Assembly (NCBI GenBank): GCA_934615635.1
Contig: CAKTTT010000092.1
Location: forward strand, 1 to 9,089
Reading direction: 5' to 3'
DNA length: 9,089 bases
Source of the DNA: an uncultured Eubacteriales bacterium
GTDB lineage: Bacteria > Bacillota > Clostridia > Oscillospirales > Acutalibacteraceae
A model generated the notes under the pieces. It did not search any database, was not told the DNA's origin, and saw nothing but the letters and a program-made list of their open reading frames with translations. The translations under genes and the position numbers were made by a program. This document shows, in pieces, positions 1 through 6,929 of this stretch (within the stretch, counting starts at the first letter, position 1; the number at the start of each line of letters is the position of its first letter).

Positions 1-537
1 GGGATAGAGAAGGGATGGAGGCGGGGTGTACCCTTGGAGGAGGGCGGTTTCCGCTCCTATCAAACGGTCCGATTCTGTGCTGATCTGGGGGCGTAAAAGG
101 CCGGAAGGGCATTTTAGCGGGGAACATCTCCGGTGCGGGAAATGGATTTTTGGCGTCCACTTTTCCGCCGCCGAAAACAGACGCCGACGCTTCATTCCAA
201 GCCTATGCCGACCGTAAAGCCTGCTGGTTAGCGGCCGGGTTGAAGCGCGCGGCTGCTCCGGCGTTCATCCGATGCTCTCCCAATCGGTTCCGGCATTGCC
301 GGAGGCTTGTAGAAGGCTTGCAGAAGTCCTGGAGGGGCCATTACCGGCAATCACCACAAGAGACACGGAAAGCTATCTCCCTTACCTCACTGGTCCCGCC
401 GCCCGTAAACGGACATATCCCCGCTGCCGTTGGCTTTTATACGGCATTGAGTTTTTTATTGGCGTCCCGCTTGGTTCGAGGCTTGGATCGAAAGCTGACG
501 GGAGCCCCCTCCGGCTCCACGGTGGTTTCTGTTACAG
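1..537. other. Non-coding region upstream of the window's first terminator
   Basis: I find no convincing gene here. Open frames on the plus strand lack a ribosome binding site and familiar motifs, and they run through the terminator at 538-574 or into the antisense of the aminopeptidase gene. Small structures are visible: an 11-base tandem duplication at 303-324 (AGGCTTGTAGA then AGGCTTGCAGA), a short dyad CCGGCA/TGCCGG near 292-304, and a six-base inverted repeat GGAGCC/GGCTCC at 501-506 and 513-518. None identifies an element. The stretch could be a decayed gene, an intergenic repeat, or the end region of a gene beyond the left edge. Confidence 0.5.
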
Positions 538-574
538 AAAAAAACAGCCTGCGGAAGTTTCCGCAGGCTGTTTT
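538..574 (-). terminator. Intrinsic terminator of the DUF951-prfA-apeB operon
   Basis: A near-perfect hairpin has arms at about 544-556 and 559-571 (core ACAGCCTGCGG). Read on the minus strand it is followed by seven consecutive U (A run at 538-544). It lies about 37 bases past the aminopeptidase stop codon and is the only strong terminator between there and the operon promoter. The plus-strand reading has only a four-base T run, so minus-strand use is favoured. Confidence 0.9.
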
Positions 575-610
575 CCGTGATTTGGAGACGAGGTTTCGGG
601 GGCAGCCCCG

Positions 611-2017
611 TCAGGGCCGCATCAGCAGGGCGGTAAAGGCCTTGTGGGCCATATACACATCCAGCTTGGAAACCACCTCAAAAGGCGCGTGCATACTCAG
701 CACCGGCACGCCCATATCCACCGTGTCCACATCCAGGTCGGCGATATATTTCGCCACGGTTCCGCCGCCGCCCATATCCACCTTGCCCAGCTCGCCGATC
801 TGCCAGACCACGCCGCTGCCGTCCATCAGCGACCGGATCCGGCCCATCAGCTCGGCGGAGGCGTCGGAGGTGTCAGATTTTCCACGGGAGCCGGTGTACT
901 TGGTCAGCACCACGCCGCGGTTCAGCCAGGCGCAGTTGCGAGGCTCCACCGTATCGGGGTAGATGGGATCCAGGGCGACGTTGACGTCCGCGGAGAGGCA
1001 GACGGATTGTTGCAGCACATGACGGCCCTCCTCGCCAAAGGCGGCGGCGATATCCGCGATGAAATATTTCAGGAAGGCGGACTGCATACCGGTGTTGCCC
1101 TCGGAGCCGATTTCCTCCTTGTCCGCCAAAATGGTCACGGCGGTATAGGCGGGGCGGTCGGCCTCCAGAATGGCGGTCAGGGCGGGATAAGCGCAGACAC
1201 GATCGTCGTGGCCGTAGCCCCCGATCATGCTGCGGTCGAAGCCCAGATCCCGGGCCTTGAAGGCGGGAACCGCCTCCAGCTCGGCGGAGAGGAAATCCGC
1301 CTCCACCATGCCGTATTTTTCGTGGAGCAGCTTGAGGATGTTCAGCTTCACCAGCTCGCTGCCCTTGTCGTCCTTGAAGGGGCGGGAGCCCACCAGGATG
1401 TTCAGATCCTCCCCCTTGATCACCTCGGTGGCGGGGCGCTTCATCTGTTCGGTGCCCAGATGGGGCAGCAGGTCGGTGACGCAGAATACCGGTTCGCCTT
1501 CCTCCTCGCCTATGCGGATCTCCACCCGGGTGCCATCCTTCCGGACGATAACGCCGTGCAGAGCCAAAGGCATGGCGGTCCACTGGTATTTCTTGATCCC
1601 GCCGTAATAATGGGTGTCCAGATAAGCTAAGTTGTGGTCCTCATACAGGGGGTTGGGCTTCATGTCCAGCCGGGGGGAATCGATGTGGGCGGCGGCGATG
1701 GAAACGCCCTCGGCGATGGGCTTGGCGCCGATAACGGCCAGCAGCAGGGCCTTGCCCCGGTTGCTGTAGTACACCTTGTCGCCCGCTTTCAGCGGCTTGT
1801 GGCGGTCAAAGGGGACGAACCCCGCTTCCTCCGCTTGACGGATCGCTTCCGCCACCGCTTCCCGCTCGGTTTTCGCCCTGTCCAGAAAGGCCTTGTACCT
1901 TTCGCAGTAGTCGTCCGCCTGGCGGATGGCCGCGTCGTCCAGCACCTTCCAGGCTTCCTCGGGCTTGTAACACAGCTCCGCCGCCAGCTTTTCCGCCGCG
2001 CTTTTTTCTTCTGTCAT
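611..2017 (-). CDS. apeB: M18 family metallo-aminopeptidase
   Basis: A 468-residue cytosolic zinc aminopeptidase of family M18 (aspartyl aminopeptidase/aminopeptidase I type), which removes N-terminal residues from peptides. The expected metal and catalytic positions are present in order: His111 in AAHIDSPRLD, Asp271 in GYGHDDR, Glu301 and Glu302 in DKEEIGSEG, Asp344 in SADVNVALD, and His443 in SMHAPFE. Length is normal for the family. There is no signal peptide. The ATG start is fixed by an AGGAGG seven bases upstream (2025-2030). It is the last gene of the operon, 38 bases after the lytic transglycosylase stop, and is followed by a strong terminator. The substrate cannot be read from sequence. 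In many M18 enzymes a histidine follows shortly after the Asp344 motif, and here that place reads VNVALDP. The family call is secure; the symbol apeB is by family only. Confidence 0.95.
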   Translation of the reverse strand: MTEEKSAAEKLAAELCYKPEEAWKVLDDAAIRQADDYCERYKAFLDRAKTEREAVAEAIRQAEEAGFVPFDRHKPLKAGDKVYYSNRGKALLLAVIGAKPIAEGVSIAAAHIDSPRLDMKPNPLYEDHNLAYLDTHYYGGIKKYQWTAMPLALHGVIVRKDGTRVEIRIGEEEGEPVFCVTDLLPHLGTEQMKRPATEVIKGEDLNILVGSRPFKDDKGSELVKLNILKLLHEKYGMVEADFLSAELEAVPAFKARDLGFDRSMIGGYGHDDRVCAYPALTAILEADRPAYTAVTILADKEEIGSEGNTGMQSAFLKYFIADIAAAFGEEGRHVLQQSVCLSADVNVALDPIYPDTVEPRNCAWLNRGVVLTKYTGSRGKSDTSDASAELMGRIRSLMDGSGVVWQIGELGKVDMGGGGTVAKYIADLDVDTVDMGVPVLSMHAPFEVVSKLDVYMAHKAFTALLMRP

Positions 2018-2055
2018 GATATGTCCTCCTATTTCTTGATGATGCAGATACAGTA

Positions 2056-2676
2056 TTATGGGATCTGGTAGAGCTCCTGATACATCTCCTGTGCTTGTTG
2101 GATTTTCCGGCCATAGGCGGCGGTTTCGGGAAAGGGGATCTCCCGCAGGGTCACGCCGTCGTCGGAGTAGCGGGAATCGGCCAGCCAGCCTTTGACCCGG
2201 CCCTGTCCGGCGTTATAGGCCGCCAGGGCGGTATCCCGGTCGCCGAACTGCTGGTCCAGCAGATACAGCACAAAAGCGCCGTAATGGATGTTGGTTTCGG
2301 GATCAAACAGCCGGTCGGGAGGCAGAGGGGACTCGATACCGGCCCGCTGCTGCGCCCAGGCAAAGGTGTCGTCCGTGAGCTGCATCAGGCCCTTGGCGTC
2401 CGCCACGGATACCGCCTCGGGATCAAATCCGCTTTCGGTGTAAATCATGGCGAAAAGCAGGGAGGGCTCAAAATCGTATTCCTCCGCGGCCCGGTTGACG
2501 AAGGCGGCGTATTTCAGCGGATACACCGTTTCCATGTACCGCCGATAGCCCTGGCGCAGCAGTACGCCCGCCAAGGCGAGGATGGCCAGCAGGATCAGCG
2601 CCTCCGCCAGAACCAGCGGCGCGGATCGCCTTTTCTCCCCCGTCTTGAGGGTCGCCCTCCTCTCCGGCTCAGTCAC
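2056..2676 (-). CDS. Membrane-anchored lytic transglycosylase (SLT domain)
   Basis: A 206-residue peptidoglycan-cleaving enzyme, predicted to sit on the outer face of the membrane. Residues 1-20 are basic, and residues 21-40 form one hydrophobic segment that acts as an uncleaved anchor or signal. The SLT/lysozyme-like domain covers about 55-200. It has the catalytic Glu81 in YTESGFDP, then GLMQL at 96-100 and AAYNAG at 152-157, the usual order for Slt70-type transglycosylases. The start is GTG and overlaps the coaE stop by eight bases. A GGGAG lies seven bases upstream inside coaE, which points to translational coupling. Such proteins cut glycan strands to 1,6-anhydro-muramyl ends during wall remodelling. 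The placement between coaE and an aminopeptidase gives no specific pathway. Family call is firm; physiological role is not known. Confidence 0.93.
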   Translation of the reverse strand: MTEPERRATLKTGEKRRSAPLVLAEALILLAILALAGVLLRQGYRRYMETVYPLKYAAFVNRAAEEYDFEPSLLFAMIYTESGFDPEAVSVADAKGLMQLTDDTFAWAQQRAGIESPLPPDRLFDPETNIHYGAFVLYLLDQQFGDRDTALAAYNAGQGRVKGWLADSRYSDDGVTLREIPFPETAAYGRKIQQAQEMYQELYQIP

Positions 2677-3286
2677 GGGTCCACTCCCGGACTTGGTCGG
2701 CCAGAGCGTTGGCCTGCCGGCGCAGCTCCTCCAAATCGCCGTCGTTGCGGATCACCCGGGAAGCCTTGGAGACATAGAATTCCTCCTCCTGCTGGGCGGC
2801 CATCCGGGCCTCCGCCTGCTTTTCCGTCAGCTGATCCCGTTCCATGATCCGCCGGAGACGGCGCTGACGGGGCGCCACTACCGCCACGGTTACATCGCAG
2901 ATATTGTCCATGCCGCTCTCAAACAGCAGCGGGGCATCCAGCACCGCCACCGGCTCCCGGATCTGCTCCAACTGCATTAGTATTCTCTTGGTGAGGTCGA
3001 TAATATACGGATGGGTGATGGAATTGAGCAGCCGGGTATCCTCCGGCGTGGCGAAGGCGCGCCGCGCTAGCTGCCGCCGGTTCAGGCTGCCGTCCTCGTG
3101 GAGGATGTCGTCGGAGAATTCCCGCACCAGCTCCTTTAAGCAGGCGGAACCCGGCTCCACCACCCGGCGAGCCAGCTCATCCGCGTCGATAACGGGGATA
3201 TGGCGATCCGCCAGTATCCGGGAAACCTCGCTTTTGCCCGAGCCTGTGGGGCCTGTCAATCCGATTAAAAATACTTTATCCGTCAA
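2669..3286 (-). CDS. coaE: Dephospho-CoA kinase
   Basis: Catalyses the last step of coenzyme A synthesis, ATP-dependent phosphorylation of the 3'-hydroxyl of dephospho-CoA, in the cytosol. The 205-residue protein has the P-loop GPTGSGKS at 12-19, the DADEL motif at 35-39, the acceptor-site segment LDAPLLFESG at 116-125, a lid region around ERDQLTEKQAEARM, and NDGD near 181-184, all typical of CoaE. Length matches the family. Two in-frame TTG codons are possible starts, at 3292 and 3286. GAGGTG at 3294-3299 is one base from the first and seven from the second, so I chose 3286. The start overlaps the end of the Sua5 gene, whose last codons carry the ribosome binding site. Function is nearly certain. 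Confidence 0.95.
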   Translation of the reverse strand: MTDKVFLIGLTGPTGSGKSEVSRILADRHIPVIDADELARRVVEPGSACLKELVREFSDDILHEDGSLNRRQLARRAFATPEDTRLLNSITHPYIIDLTKRILMQLEQIREPVAVLDAPLLFESGMDNICDVTVAVVAPRQRRLRRIMERDQLTEKQAEARMAAQQEEEFYVSKASRVIRNDGDLEELRRQANALADQVREWTRD

Positions 3287-4376
3287 GCTCAATCACCTCG
3301 AATGCGGCCGCGCGAAGCAGCCGGTTATATACAGCCAGCCCGATGCCATCCGGCGCGGGACAGGCGGCGTAGACTTTTTTGGCGCCGATTTCATCCAGCC
3401 GGCGCAGCGCGTCGAACACCTGCCGGGCCTGGGCGGCGTGATCCTCCCGGCCGCCATAGGCGACCGCCGGCGGGGAAAGCCCCTGTGCCTCCCCGTCAAA
3501 GCAGAGGGCGGCCAGGCCCTCCGGCTCCTCCGCCGCTCTTGCGGCCAGAAAGCGGGCGTAGGCCTCCGGGGATCCCTTTACCAGGATCACCCGCGCCTTG
3601 GGGGCGTAATGCTTGTATTTCATCCCGGGAGAAGCGGCCCGCTCCCCCTCCCGCAGCCGGCCGGTGACGGCGGCGTCCACCTCCACCGGCCCCGCGACCT
3701 CTTCCAGCATGGGAAGGGTGACGCCGCCGGGCCGCAGCAGCCGCGGGCGGCCGCCGCTGAGATCCACCACGGTGGATTCCACCCCCACGCTGCAGGGGCC
3801 GCCGTCCACCACAGCGGCGATACGCCCCTCCATATCCTCCAGCACCCGGGCGGCGGTGGTGGGGCTGGGGCTGCCGGAGCGGTTGGCCGACGGCGCGGCC
3901 AGCGGCCGTCCACATGCGGCGATGATGGTCCTGGCCGCCGGGTGGGAGGGCATACGCACCGCGACTGTATCCAGTCCGGCGCTGACTTCATCGGGAATCC
4001 GCCCCGACCGGGGCAGGATCATCGTCAGCGGACCCGGCCAATAGGCCGCCGCCAGCGCCTGGGCGGCGGCGGGGATTCCAGCTACCAGCGGCGCCCACTC
4101 CTCATAATAAGCGATGTGGACGATAAGGGGATTATCCTGCGGCCGGCCCTTGGCGGCGAAAATAGCCGCCACCGCGTCGCCGTTGAGGGCGTCGGCGGCC
4201 AGGCCGTAAACCGTTTCGGTGGGAATGGCGACCAGTCTTCCTGCGCGCAGCAGCTCCGCCGCCCGGGCGACGTCTCCGGGGGAATCGGTGAGGCGCAGGG
4301 TGATTTCCTTGTTCGAATCCTTCATAGGCAGACAGTCTTTCTTTATAGATATGCGGGCGCGCAGGCCTTTAGGCAT
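3276..4376 (-). CDS. ywlC: L-threonylcarbamoyladenylate synthase (Sua5/YwlC type)
   Basis: Makes threonylcarbamoyl-AMP from threonine, bicarbonate and ATP, the first step of the t6A37 modification of tRNAs that read ANN codons. The protein has up to 366 residues. The YrdC/Sua5 domain covers about 35-220, with PTETVYGL at 52-59, KGRPQDNPL at 76-84 and APSANRSGSPS at 161-171. After the linker with SPGMKYKHYAPK (249-260) comes the C-terminal Sua5 domain to the end, so this is the long two-domain form rather than a short TsaC. The start is uncertain. ATG at 4376 overlaps the prfA stop by eight bases, with only a weak GGGGAC upstream. ATG at 4325 gives 349 residues, fits relatives better and removes an odd basic leader, but lacks a clear ribosome binding site. 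Function is secure. Confidence 0.93.
   Translation of the reverse strand: MPKGLRARISIKKDCLPMKDSNKEITLRLTDSPGDVARAAELLRAGRLVAIPTETVYGLAADALNGDAVAAIFAAKGRPQDNPLIVHIAYYEEWAPLVAGIPAAAQALAAAYWPGPLTMILPRSGRIPDEVSAGLDTVAVRMPSHPAARTIIAACGRPLAAPSANRSGSPSPTTAARVLEDMEGRIAAVVDGGPCSVGVESTVVDLSGGRPRLLRPGGVTLPMLEEVAGPVEVDAAVTGRLREGERAASPGMKYKHYAPKARVILVKGSPEAYARFLAARAAEEPEGLAALCFDGEAQGLSPPAVAYGGREDHAAQARQVFDALRRLDEIGAKKVYAACPAPDGIGLAVYNRLLRAAAFEVIELDG
3294..3299 (-). promoter_or_regulatory. Ribosome binding site selecting the TTG start of coaE
   Basis: GAGGTG on the minus strand lies within the terminal codons of the Sua5 gene. Its spacing of seven bases to the TTG at 3286 is normal, while the TTG at 3292 would be only one base away. 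It decides the start and implies coupling to translation of the upstream gene. Confidence 0.7.
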
Positions 4377-5445
4377 TCTCGCCCGTCCCCAGCTTTTGGG
4401 CCCGGTCGGCGGTGATCAGGGCGTCGATGATCTCATCCAGATCCCCGTTCATGATATCGTCGATTTTATAAAGGGTGAGGCCGATGCGGTGGTCGGTGAC
4501 CCGGCCTTGGGGGAAATTGTAGGTGCGTATACGCTCGCTCCGGTCGCCGGTGCCCACCTGGGAACGGCGGTCGGCGGCCACGGCAGATTGCTGTGCCTCC
4601 CGCTTTTGCTCCAGCAGCCGGGTGCGGAGCACCCGCATGGCCTTGTCCTTGTTTTTGTACTGGCTCCGCTCGTCCTGACATTCCACCACCATGCCGGTGG
4701 GCAGGTGGGTGATCCGGATGGCGGATTCGGTTTTGTTGATATGCTGGCCGCCGGCGCCGCTGGAGCGGAAGGTATCGATTTGTAAATCCGCGGGATTGAT
4801 ATCGATTTCCACATCCTCCGCCTCGGGCAGCACCGCCACGGTGGCGGTGGAGGTATGGATGCGCCCGCCCGCCTCGGTTTCGGGCACCCGCTGCACCCGG
4901 TGGACGCCGCTTTCAAATTTCAGGCGACTGTAGGCACCCTCGCCGGTGACCATAAAGCTGATCTCCTTATAGCCGCCCAGCTCGGTTTCATTGACGCCCG
5001 CCACCTCGGCGCCGTAACCCCGGCGCTGGGCGTACATGGCGTACATCCGATAGAGGGAGGCGGCGAACAGGGCGGATTCCTCGCCGCCCGCTCCCGCGCG
5101 GATCTCCACGATGACGTTGCGCTCGTCGTTGGGATCCCGGGGGAGGAGAAGGATCTTCATCTCCTCTGCCGCAGCCTCCATTTTCTCCCGGTTTTCGGCC
5201 AGCTCCAGCTCGGCCAGCTCCCGCAGCTCCCTGTCCAGCCCGCCGGATTCCAGCAGCCGCCGGGCTTCCTCATAATGGGCCTGGCTGCGCCGGTATTCCC
5301 TATATCGCTCCACCAAGGGCTCCAGCTCCTTGCTTTCCTTGGTCAGCTTTCGATATTCTTCCACGTCCGCCACCACGGCGGGATCATACAGCCGCTGGGT
5401 GATTTCCTCGTATCGCTTTTCCACTTCCGTCAGCCGGTTCCACAT
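4369..5445 (-). CDS. prfA: Peptide chain release factor 1
   Basis: Class I release factor that recognises UAA and UAG and triggers peptidyl-tRNA hydrolysis on the ribosome. The 358-residue length matches RF1. Residues 188-190 (PET within RVPETEAGGR) fit the RF1 PxT codon-recognition tripeptide, unlike the SPF of RF2. The catalytic GGQ is at 232-234 in SSGAGGQHINKTESA. An in-frame ATG at 5478 exists, but its nearest GGAGG is about 17 bases away. The ATG at 5445 has AAAGGGGAG six bases upstream and gives the normal RF1 N-terminus MWNRLTEVEKRYEEI, so I chose it. It follows the DUF951 gene by 42 bases and overlaps the Sua5 gene. PrmC normally methylates the GGQ glutamine, and its gene is not in this operon. 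Confidence 0.97.
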   Translation of the reverse strand: MWNRLTEVEKRYEEITQRLYDPAVVADVEEYRKLTKESKELEPLVERYREYRRSQAHYEEARRLLESGGLDRELRELAELELAENREKMEAAAEEMKILLLPRDPNDERNVIVEIRAGAGGEESALFAASLYRMYAMYAQRRGYGAEVAGVNETELGGYKEISFMVTGEGAYSRLKFESGVHRVQRVPETEAGGRIHTSTATVAVLPEAEDVEIDINPADLQIDTFRSSGAGGQHINKTESAIRITHLPTGMVVECQDERSQYKNKDKAMRVLRTRLLEQKREAQQSAVAADRRSQVGTGDRSERIRTYNFPQGRVTDHRIGLTLYKIDDIMNGDLDEIIDALITADRAQKLGTGENA

Positions 5446-5451
5446 GTCGAT

Positions 5452-5460
5452 CTCCCCTTT
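5452..5460 (-). promoter_or_regulatory. Ribosome binding site selecting the prfA start
   Basis: AAAGGGGAG on the minus strand, six bases before the ATG at 5445. It favours this start over the upstream in-frame ATG at 5478, which has no well-spaced site. Confidence 0.7.
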
Positions 5461-5487
5461 ATTTCCATATGCGGGCATAACCGGCGG

Positions 5488-5676
5488 CTAAGGCTCCTCC
5501 GGCCGCTGGAGCTTGCGGATGTTCCGCTCGATTTTCAGGCGGGGCGCCAGAAATTCATGGCCGCAGCCCTGGCATTTCAGCCGGAAATCCATGCCGATGC
5601 GCAGGACGAGAAAGGTTTTGGAGCCGCAGGGATGCGGTTTTTTCATTTCCAGCAGGTCGCCTACCCGTACATCCAC
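5488..5676 (-). CDS. DUF951 family small zinc-ribbon-like protein
   Basis: A 62-residue protein that matches my memory of the DUF951 family of Firmicutes: an N-terminal VRVGDLLEMKKPHPCGS segment, then a strand-rich core with LRIGMDFRLKCQGCGHE. Cys17, Cys35, Cys38 and perhaps His40 could bind one zinc ion. There is no membrane segment or signal peptide. The start is GTG, with AAGGTGG about five bases upstream. It is the first gene of the operon, about 28 bases from the predicted transcription start and 42 bases before prfA. No function has been shown for the family that I know of. The basic, small, zinc-ribbon-like character and the link to prfA would fit a nucleic-acid or ribosome-associated role, but that is inference. 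Confidence 0.85.
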   Translation of the reverse strand: MDVRVGDLLEMKKPHPCGSKTFLVLRIGMDFRLKCQGCGHEFLAPRLKIERNIRKLQRPEEP

Positions 5677-5710
5677 CGGGCCACCTTCTTCCTTTATTTT
5701 CTAAAATCTT

Positions 5711-5740
5711 AGTATACCACATAGAGGCGGCAAACTGCAA
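5711..5740 (-). promoter_or_regulatory. Sigma-A promoter of the DUF951-prfA operon
   Basis: On the minus strand, TATACT (5711-5716) is preceded by TGG, giving an extended -10. A weaker -35 TTGCAG (5735-5740) lies 18 bases upstream. Transcription would start near 5704, leaving a leader of about 28 bases before the GTG of the DUF951 gene. No other strong promoter was seen within the operon. Confidence 0.7.
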
Positions 5741-5757
5741 GAGGAGGAAAACCAACT

Positions 5758-5781
5758 CCCTGCTCAAGATTGGTGTTGCCA
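5758..5781. repeat. Left imperfect inverted repeat flanking grpB
   Basis: This 24-base stretch matches the reverse complement of 6487-6510 at 19 of 24 positions, including the blocks TCAAGATT and GTTGCCA at identical spacing. The two copies point away from each other and bracket the grpB gene. The hexamer AAAACC occurs just outside both (5748-5753 and 6513-6518), which could be a target duplication or chance. Confidence 0.5.
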
Positions 5782-5819
5782 AACGCCCTTTGCCTGCCGG
5801 TTTCATCAAAATGTACGAT

Positions 5820-5848
5820 GGGCAGTTATCCTTCTTGGATAACTGCCC
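5820..5848 (-). terminator. Hairpin downstream of grpB, possible weak terminator
   Basis: A perfect 12-base stem (GGGCAGTTATCC with its complement at 5837-5848) and a five-base loop, starting 14 bases past the grpB stop on the minus strand. It is followed by ATCGTACATTTTG, not a proper U run. It may protect the transcript 3' end, terminate weakly, or be part of an interspersed repeat. Confidence 0.5.
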
Positions 5849-5861
5849 GGTAAATTGCAAT

Positions 5862-6380
5862 TTAACGCCTGACCCAACTTAGTGCTTTTTCTTCAAGCCG
5901 TTTCATAAATCCATCTTTCCCGTCGCAATAGCCGTCTATATCATAGGGATATTTTTCCGCGAGTGACTGTTTCAATCCTGCATACGCATCGCAGGCGTCT
6001 TTGTGCGTCCTCAGATAATCCCGAACCGCCAAATGCCGATCAATATCGTCCGTTTGGCTTTCAGGGAAGATATGAATTTGATGCGTTCGCTCGTCTCCGC
6101 CCTTTCGCAAATACCTTCTTCCGGGCAGCCCCCATTCTCCAAGGTACTCATAACCAATTCCTTCAAACGCAGCCTTTTCTGCATCAACCCGTTCCAGATT
6201 GCGTACGACCGGCATAATATCAATAATTGGTTTCGCTGCAAGTCCTGGTACGGCTGTACTGCCAATGTGATATACAGCTATGCAGTTTTCTCCCAAAATG
6301 TTCCTCACAAGAACGGCTTCTTTCTCAAATGCATGTATCCATTGTGGATTGTATTCCACTACTATGATATGTTGCGCCAT
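5862..6380 (-). CDS. GrpB/UPF0157 family nucleotidyltransferase-fold protein
   Basis: A 172-residue protein of the GrpB (UPF0157) family, which is related to the polymerase-beta nucleotidyltransferase fold. The diagnostic segment is HIGSTAVPGLAAKPIIDI at 38-55, with Gly40-Ser41 and Asp54. It is followed by GLPGRRYLRK at 84-93 and HQIHIF at 100-105. Length is normal, and there is no signal peptide or membrane segment. ATG at 6380 is preceded by GGGAGAG eight bases upstream. The biochemical substrate of most family members is not known; some members are fused to or lie near CoA-synthesis or acetyltransferase genes, but nothing adjacent here tells the role. Base use is clearly more AT-rich than in the operon to its left, and inverted repeats lie on both sides, so recent acquisition is plausible. 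Confidence 0.88.
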   Translation of the reverse strand: MAQHIIVVEYNPQWIHAFEKEAVLVRNILGENCIAVYHIGSTAVPGLAAKPIIDIMPVVRNLERVDAEKAAFEGIGYEYLGEWGLPGRRYLRKGGDERTHQIHIFPESQTDDIDRHLAVRDYLRTHKDACDAYAGLKQSLAEKYPYDIDGYCDGKDGFMKRLEEKALSWVRR

Positions 6381-6427
6381 CTCTTTAACTCTCCCAATTA
6401 ACCATTTGTCGCTCTTTTGTCACTCTG

Positions 6428-6455
6428 ATGATAATGTGGGGCGTGTCTTATTCAA
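6428..6455 (-). promoter_or_regulatory. Possible grpB promoter
   Basis: On the minus strand TTGAAT (6450-6455) and TATCAT (6428-6433) are separated by 16 bases and lie about 50 bases upstream of the grpB start. Both hexamers are only approximate, and the area is AT-rich, so chance matches are likely. Confidence 0.35.
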
Positions 6456-6486
6456 ATTGTTTGCGTAAAATTGACGGAGTTCCCGC

Positions 6487-6510
6487 TGGCAACCTGAATC
6501 TTGAACGGGG
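6487..6510. repeat. Right imperfect inverted repeat flanking grpB
   Basis: Partner of 5758-5781 in inverted orientation, 19 of 24 positions matching. It lies about 107 bases upstream of the grpB start, outside the possible promoter, so the two repeats enclose a self-contained promoter, gene and hairpin of 753 bases. Confidence 0.5.
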
Positions 6511-6929
6511 ATAAAACCGCGTCGAGAAAAGGGCCCATCCGCGAGGAAAGGGGTGTCCGTGAAAAGAGAAAGGCTGTTCATCCATCCGGAAGATGTCCGG
6601 CCGAAAGGTTAACGGGCCCATGGGGGGGGGAGAAAGCGGGCACCTACGGATTGGGGAAACGCATGGCGTTGCAGAGGGCTATTGTTGCTCACCGTGGGCC
6701 GGACATACGCTCTCCACCGATTTGGTTTGTGGCCGCGGCCGCCTTTTCCTCGGGGATTTTTGTCTCAGCCCGTGTGATAACGGGCGGGCGAAAGGAACGG
6801 GCAAAGGACGGGAGAGGCGGCGGCGAAGGTGCGGCGCGGCCTCTCCCCCCGGCGATGGCGTTTAAAAACACGGGGAAGAAGCCGCTGGGGGCTGCCGGGA
6901 CTAATCCCCTCCTTAGAGGACGGGCGGAG
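6511..6929. other. Non-coding GC-rich region with a G9 run
   Basis: I see no supported gene. The longest plus-strand frame begins near 6501 and reads on into the antisense of citrate synthase, with a low-complexity, Arg/Gly/Pro-rich product and no recognisable domain. Local structure includes nine consecutive G at 6622-6630, the palindrome GGCCGCGGCC at 6731-6740, a GCCCGT/ACGGGC dyad at 6768-6785 and a nine-base stem GGGAGAGGC/GCCTCTCCC at 6810-6818 and 6839-6847. None forms a clear terminator or known RNA. Confidence 0.45.

Noticed and set aside
303..324. Tandem 11-base repeat considered as the start of a repeat array
   Set aside because: Only two copies with one mismatch and no spacers; not a CRISPR or a variable-number array.
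150..962. 270-codon plus-strand frame at the left end
   Set aside because: It reads through a strong terminator and into the antisense of the aminopeptidase gene; no familiar domain.
644..1630. Long plus-strand open frame of 328 codons opposite the aminopeptidase
   Set aside because: It is antisense to a well-supported M18 gene, has a His/Gly/Val-rich composition typical of a reversed GC-rich frame, and lacks a binding site and any known motif.
2904..4415. 503-codon plus-strand frame opposite coaE and the Sua5 gene
   Set aside because: It covers two conserved genes in antisense and has a low-complexity product; such frames arise from scarce stop codons in GC-rich DNA.
4855..5712. 285-codon plus-strand frame opposite prfA and the DUF951 gene
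   Set aside because: Same reasoning: antisense shadow of conserved genes, ending at the operon promoter.
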